DNA of 64,000 nt from Hoplostethus atlanticus (lineage: Eukaryota > Chordata > Actinopteri > Trachichthyiformes > Trachichthyidae), in NCBI GenBank assembly GCA_034670405.1, contig JAXDDX010000087.1, positions 434,001 through 498,000 on the forward strand. Reading direction: 5' to 3'. A program made the translations under genes and the position numbers. Position 1 is the stretch's first letter. The number at the start of each line of letters is the position of its first letter. Under the pieces are notes generated by a model that searched no databases, was not told where the DNA came from, and saw only the letters and a list, made by a program, of their open reading frames with translations. This document shows positions 59,170-64,000 of this stretch, piece by piece.

Positions 59170-59304
59170 CTTCAGTGCAGCAGCATGGTGGGACATGGTG
59201 CGTCCGACCCTCTTGTCGCTGCTGTACTGCTGAATGTCAGCGATCCACTCCTCGCACTGCGACATGATCTCTGCTCGCTTCAGGTAGAAGTGTTTGTGGA
59301 TCAC
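59170..59304 (-). CDS. birc6: birc6 penultimate coding exon
   Basis: Exon of the baculoviral IAP repeat-containing ubiquitin E2/E3 giant BIRC6 (BRUCE), which ubiquitinates pro-apoptotic factors and acts in autophagy and cytokinesis. The acceptor is TTGGCAG/GTGATC and the donor is CTGAAG/GTACGC. It is 135 nt and phase 0 at both ends. It encodes 45 residues from VIHKHFYLKRAEIMSQCEEW to VGRTMSHHAAALK, nearly identical to the helical segment following the UBC fold in vertebrate BIRC6. It joins the final exon in frame as AALK/RHTAQ. The preceding family segment (…NPSPCFKE) is not visible up to the window end, so that intron is at least 4.7 kb. Confidence 0.96.
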
Positions 59305-61157
59305 CTGCCAACACAACAACCACATATATTTAGAAAATACAGAAATAATAATAGTACATACATCTAAAAACAAAATGACTTGCTGTTAGAATAGAAAAAA
59401 AGATGTTGGCCTTTTTTTTTTGTTAGCCATTTTTGTGCTTGGTGTACTTGACTCAGCTAATATAAAACATTACAGCATTTTGATGCCAGTATTTTCTTGC
59501 CACTGCAATTTCTCAGCACCACGAGTTGTAGTGGTGATATAAAAATAATTATGAGCTGGTAGACTTGTTATAAGTTGCTCCTTGGAGCCTCACTTGCATC
59601 ACCAGCCACCCCAGAGGACCTCAAACCCCCAAAAAAACCCTCTCGATATTTTCGGCCTGTCTTCCTACTTGGCATCTTTCTGCAATAAAAAGTTCTGAAG
59701 AAGGTCCAATTTTTTTTTTAGCAGCTCTCTCCAATGCAGAGCAGAGCAGCAGGAGTTTATCTGACTGAGAGAAGGCAGGCAGGGCTGCTTTGAAGTGAAG
59801 AAATTAATAAATACATCCTGCCCTCCATTGGCCTGATGTTTCTCTCCCTCCAGAGGAAAAACTTTGGAATGCGGTGTGCTTCCCTTGACGATGTGTTGAA
59901 GGTGCGTGTTGCAAGCCTGAGGTGTGAAGTGATGTATGGATTGGAATGAAATTGGATCGATTAGCATGCATGCACCAATGCACCGACCTCCAAAGAGAAT
60001 AATATAAAGAGTCTGAGTGTGTATGTGTGTGAGGGAGAGCGAGAAATCCCATTGGGCGACTGCTGTGTTCAGTTCATCCTGACAGCTTAGGGGTGTGATC
60101 AAAAACCAAAGAGGCTGATCCCTCACTCGGGTGAATGACAGCTCAAATTACCATGGAGACGGGCCAATCGGAGACACTGAGAAAGTCGACATCTGTCATT
60201 TAAAAAAATATATCAAAAGGAAGTCATGGTGGGGATTTTTTCTGCAAAGCAATCGAGTTGGAAAATGTTACGATTTCAATTAAATCGAAGATGCATGTCT
60301 TTCATCAGTGCCTCGCTCCCATTTTTTTACTCTCTCCACCATGCATCTAATAAAGCAAAACCTACGCAGCCATTGCATCCTGCTGCTAGTTTGCTCTCCA
60401 TCTCCCTTTTTATCCCTTATCTGTCTTGCCGAGGGGCTTGTGAGTGTTTATTACTGACTGGGCTGTGATGATACACGCACACGAAGACCAGGCAATATGT
60501 TCAATGAATGATGTCAATCATTCGCCTTTCCAGGCCCCATCTACTTCCTAGCAACAGTCGCCAGGGTGGACACATCAGTATGCAGTAAGTGCTGTTGTCA
60601 ATGTGGTCCATGGCTGTTGGTTTGTTATTTACTAGGATCAATCCGAGCAGTGGCAAACTGGCAGCAAATCAGGCTGCGGTAATCGTCCTCTCTTTCTTCA
60701 TCTCCCTCTGCCCTGCTTTTTCCATCTTCATTCCATCTTTGTCGCTACTTCCCATCTCTGCCTCTGCCCATTATTGCTCCTCAGGCCCTTGTACTCCCCC
60801 TCTCCCTCCTGTTTGAGTTATTTCTAATGAGTTGGGTGATGTTCCCCAGGTGATTGCTGGGGGAACACTTCAAGGTCACAACAGTGCGGTAAACACGGTG
60901 AGAGCCATCGCCGCTGAAGCTTCCCCTCCGAGCCTCGACTCCTGACACTGCTCGGCTTTCCTCGGGGCAAACAGCAGGTAAAGTGTTCGACTGCAGCCTG
61001 GGCTATTACATACAATGCACACCACACGGCAGAATAGTGAAAATAAAAGGCAGAACGTGTAGTGGTTTAAAAGGGGGCAAGTCACCGATCGTGGAGTGTA
61101 TGTGAACATTGGATTAGGGCATCTTGACAAATGACCTTTTAGGAGATACATGTGTGT

Positions 61158-61158
<1 letters not shown>

Positions 61159-61192
<34 letters not shown>
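61159..61192 (+). repeat. (CGCA)n microsatellite
   Basis: About eight CGCA units after a short TG run. Confidence 0.95.
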
Positions 61193-61861
61193 GGTACGTG
61201 GGAAGACATCCACAGAAGTGTATTCTGCAGTCAGCGACATGGTCATTTGATGGAGAGCCCCGACTGCCAGATAAACGAAGCGACCTTTGAGGTAATGCTG
61301 TCCACACATTATTCCACGGGGCAACGGAAGGAGGAAGAGAGCCGAGGAAATGTATGTGCGGACTCGCTCTACACATACAAGGGTCAAGGGCAAGACATTA
61401 AAAAATTCCTTATTGTCTGTTTTCTGTATTCCACCGGTGGTGCGGTGAAGCCTCCGGTCCCTGCCCCGCTAACCCTTACCACAGCCATAACCCACACAGC
61501 TGCAAGCTCCGACATGGAACCATCAATATTTCCAACTCTGACATCCAAAGTAGAGGTTTTCAAAGACTGGGTCAGGACCCAAAGGTGCATCACTGGAAAA
61601 TTAAAACAGGTGCATGATTTATTCTCAAGAAATTGCCATATTATTTGGTAAATTACAGCGGTAACTTGCATGAAATCCATTGAAATACAGATTTCAGTTT
61701 CCATTGTGACCCAGAAAGTCAAAGCTGCACGATACACAATATAATCCGACTATTATGCACCATCTTGCATTATACCATCATAAAATATACTGTAGGAATA
61801 GCATAAGCCATAACTGCAGCTGATACGTAAAAAAATATAAACAACAATTAATTTATATCTC

Positions 61862-61889
61862 CAATCAATCAAATGTATTTATATGCGCG

Positions 61890-61942
<53 letters not shown>

Positions 61943-64000
61943 TAGTTAAAGGCCCTAAGGACATGGATTGTTTTTAGTCGGGTTTTAGAAGAGGTTATGG
62001 TTGGGGCACGTCTTGGCTCATCAGGCAGGGCATTCCAGAGATCGGGGGCATAAAAACTAAAACCAGCTTTGGATTTTACTCTCGGTATAGCTAAAAGGCC
62101 AGCACCAGATGATCTGAGAGACCTAGTGGGCTCATATATATTGAACATGTCAGAGATGTATTGTGGTGCAAGGCCATTTAGGGCAATTCTAGTCCTCACT
62201 GGAAGCCAGTGCAACGATCTATGGACAAGTGTGATGCACTGAGACTCGCTACTAAACTACTAGTTACTAGAACCACAAGCTACTAACTACTAGAACTTGC
62301 TACAGCCGCCCTATTATCTTCTATGGAAGGCTGGCGAAAAGGGCGTTACAGTCGTTTAATATGCTAGCAATAAAGGGATACCTATGTTTTTCTGAGTCTT
62401 TTCAGAGACTGTGAGAGAAAACATCTAATTTTAGATATTTTTTAAATGAGAGAATGCTGTTCTAGTAATGCTGATGTGACCGCGTGTTGTCGGCATAATT
62501 ATGGTACTGTACATTGTTTCTTCATGACAAAACCAAGAGGGAGCATGTAAAAGTTCAATAATAGGGGCCCCAGAATTGACCCCTGTGGGACCCCACATAC
62601 AATGTCAACTTCCTCAGAGCTGAAATTTCTCACGGGAGACAAAGACATTTCTGCCTCTTAGATAGGACGCAAACCAGCTTAGAACTGGGCAAGATAAACC
62701 AGCCCAGTTTTCAAGTCTGTATTAAATCTTATGTTTAAGAGTAACAAAAGCTGTGCTCAAATGCAGCAGAAATAGCATGGCCTGTTCGCATCAGTATTTA
62801 TTCTAAGGTCATTAACTACCTTGACAAGAGCCGTTTCAGTGCTATGGTTAGCACGCAAACCTGATTGGAAACTATCATGTAAATTGTGGAAGTTAAATAG
62901 TGATACAATTGCTTATATACAACCTATTCGAGTATCTTGTGAAGAAAAGGAAGATTGGCCTGTAATGATTGATTATGGAAGCATCTAGAGAGATGTTGAC
63001 AAATCCAATACCCAATCCAATGCAAATACTTTGTCAGATAAGCAGTAAAAGACACGTTTTAAAGCAAGGGGGGTCAAGGGGACAAGTAGAAGACTTGAGT
63101 TAATAGTGAAAGGTATACTTGTACGATACAGGGGGAAGATCAAGTATCTTGTCTGGGAAAAACTCACTTGAGATTGAGAGTGGGGGATTTAGCAGATTTT
63201 TGCTTTGTTCTTGCTATCATCTATAATGTTAGAGAAATACGATTTCCTGGCTAGTTTCATTTCCTTGTTGTAGTCATACGGTCTATCCTCATAGATGTCA
63301 TAGTGAATTTGCCTAGTTTTTGTCACCACTTGCTCTCCGCAGTCCCTTTTTAAACTCCTTTAAAACGTTGTCCACCAGATCACCACAGGATGACAGTGTG
63401 GGCATTGTTGACTTTTTGGGAAAATCCTAACAAATGTGTCGGCTAACTTGTTGTTTCGTGACTGACTGTATTGGCCTCAAAAAATACATAATCTCTGACA
63501 GAAATGGTATGAGATTGCAACATCAATGATAGAGGTCACTGTGACGTTCATGCCTCTAGAGATAGAGGCCCTATTTATGGGTAGGCCCAGAGATATGCTG
63601 TGTAAAATCAAACACTTCTAGCAGGCTAGTAAATTTCGACCGTGATTGTAGGAATATCAACATGAATATTAAGTCAGATAATAAAACAGTCAAAGAAACA
63701 ACTCAAAATTCATCCAAGAAACATTTCAAATTTACATTTCAAAACCAGTGTGAGATATTGAAAACTTGCTCCAAGAGAGATTTTCTCACATGTAAGTCTG
63801 CCATCGTAAAGAGTGGATACGCCCCCCACCTTTCCTATTACACTTCATGGAGTGAAGAAAACAAAAGATTCATTGGTGAGGTCTCAAAACGTTCAACATC
63901 ACCTGACTGATCCAGCCACGTCTCAGTGAGCAATAACCAATAAGATCACTAACTAGAGCTCTGACTAGGGCCCCCAGCGGGCTAACAAGAAGTTTATCAG
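61862..64000 (-). mobile_element. L2/CR1-group LINE, 3' part, running off the window
   Basis: From the right edge, a TETWLDQSGDV segment near 63.9 kb (endonuclease) is followed by FQSG..ANHSTETALVKVVND near 62.85 kb and VPQGSILGP near 62.57 kb (reverse transcriptase). The C-terminal block SFYAPDLWNALPDE lies near 62.03 kb. The 3' end is CAATCAATCAAATGTATTTA, joined to a (GC)n(AC)n microsatellite. Several frameshifts make it inactive. Confidence 0.85.
61885..61940 (+). repeat. (GC)n(AC)n microsatellite in LINE tail
   Basis: About seven GC units then about 21 AC units, located within the 3' end of the LINE. Confidence 0.95.

Larger units (their letters stand above)
59305..64000. other. birc6 intron, incomplete at right edge
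   Basis: At least 4.7 kb. It contains a (CGCA)n at 61159-61192, a GC/CA microsatellite at 61885-61940 and the LINE from 61862 to the window end. The open frames at 59665-60126 and 60824-61651 contain no BIRC6-like or other recognisable protein. Confidence 0.6.

Noticed and set aside
60824..61651. Long frames on both strands in the birc6 intron
   Set aside because: They include the CGCA repeat translated as arginine/alanine/cysteine runs; no BIRC6-like sequence.
59305..61860. The preceding birc6 exon (UBC-adjacent segment)
   Set aside because: No minus-strand frame contains the expected family words; it must lie beyond the window.

Overview
This is a vertebrate genomic window, almost certainly from a ray-finned (teleost) fish. 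Most of it is intron and transposon sequence, and it carries parts of two co-oriented minus-strand genes. The teleost inference rests on the repeats: IR/DR-type Tc1 transposons, PIF/Harbinger and hAT miniature elements, L2/CR1-group LINEs with microsatellite tails, a tRNA-Lys-derived SINE, and abundant CA/GT microsatellites. I cannot name the species.

Genes. From the right end, the last two coding exons of birc6 lie at 59304-59170 and 56841-56662, followed by a 3' UTR down to roughly 55.9 kb. After about 9 kb of repeat-rich intergenic DNA comes ttc27. Its first coding exon is at 46826-46736, and seven more follow at 39944-39761, 37846-37717, 35539-35405, 29434-29332, 14644-14486, 10122-9983 and 1347-1235. 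All eight ttc27 exons join with consistent phases (1,055 nt, 351 complete codons). This is the N-terminal ~40% of a protein of about 840 residues; the TPR half lies beyond base 1. The order birc6 then ttc27 in the same direction matches the tetrapod arrangement.

Region by region. Introns 8-7 (1-9982) hold an LTR-like scrap, a 1-kb PIF/Harbinger element with TAA duplications and unique sequence. Intron 6 (10123-14485) is mostly a 5'-truncated LINE whose 3' tail abuts the exon 7 splice acceptor, plus a hAT element with a perfect 8-bp target duplication. Intron 5 (14645-29331) has LINE pieces, a deleted Tc1 copy, a 99-bp inverted repeat beside an LTR-like end, a SINE and several MITEs. Introns 4-1 (29435-46735) contain microsatellites (one directly at the exon 4 donor), a hAT MITE and a Tc1 copy with nested insertions. 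The intergenic part (46827-55930) has a likely ZNF143 promoter motif, a degenerate minisatellite, an inverted Tc1 copy with a nested MITE, and a Harbinger element that still shows Myb-like and transposase remnants and contains a SINE. The right end (59305-64000) is birc6 intron with a minus-strand LINE running off the window.

Function. birc6 encodes a giant IAP-family ubiquitin-conjugating/ligating enzyme. ttc27 encodes a TPR protein linked to HSP90/R2TP-assisted assembly of spliceosomal U5 components. Nothing shows they act together beyond being neighbours. I found no undescribed multi-gene system. The most notable signals are transposon- and microsatellite-driven changes at ttc27 splice sites.
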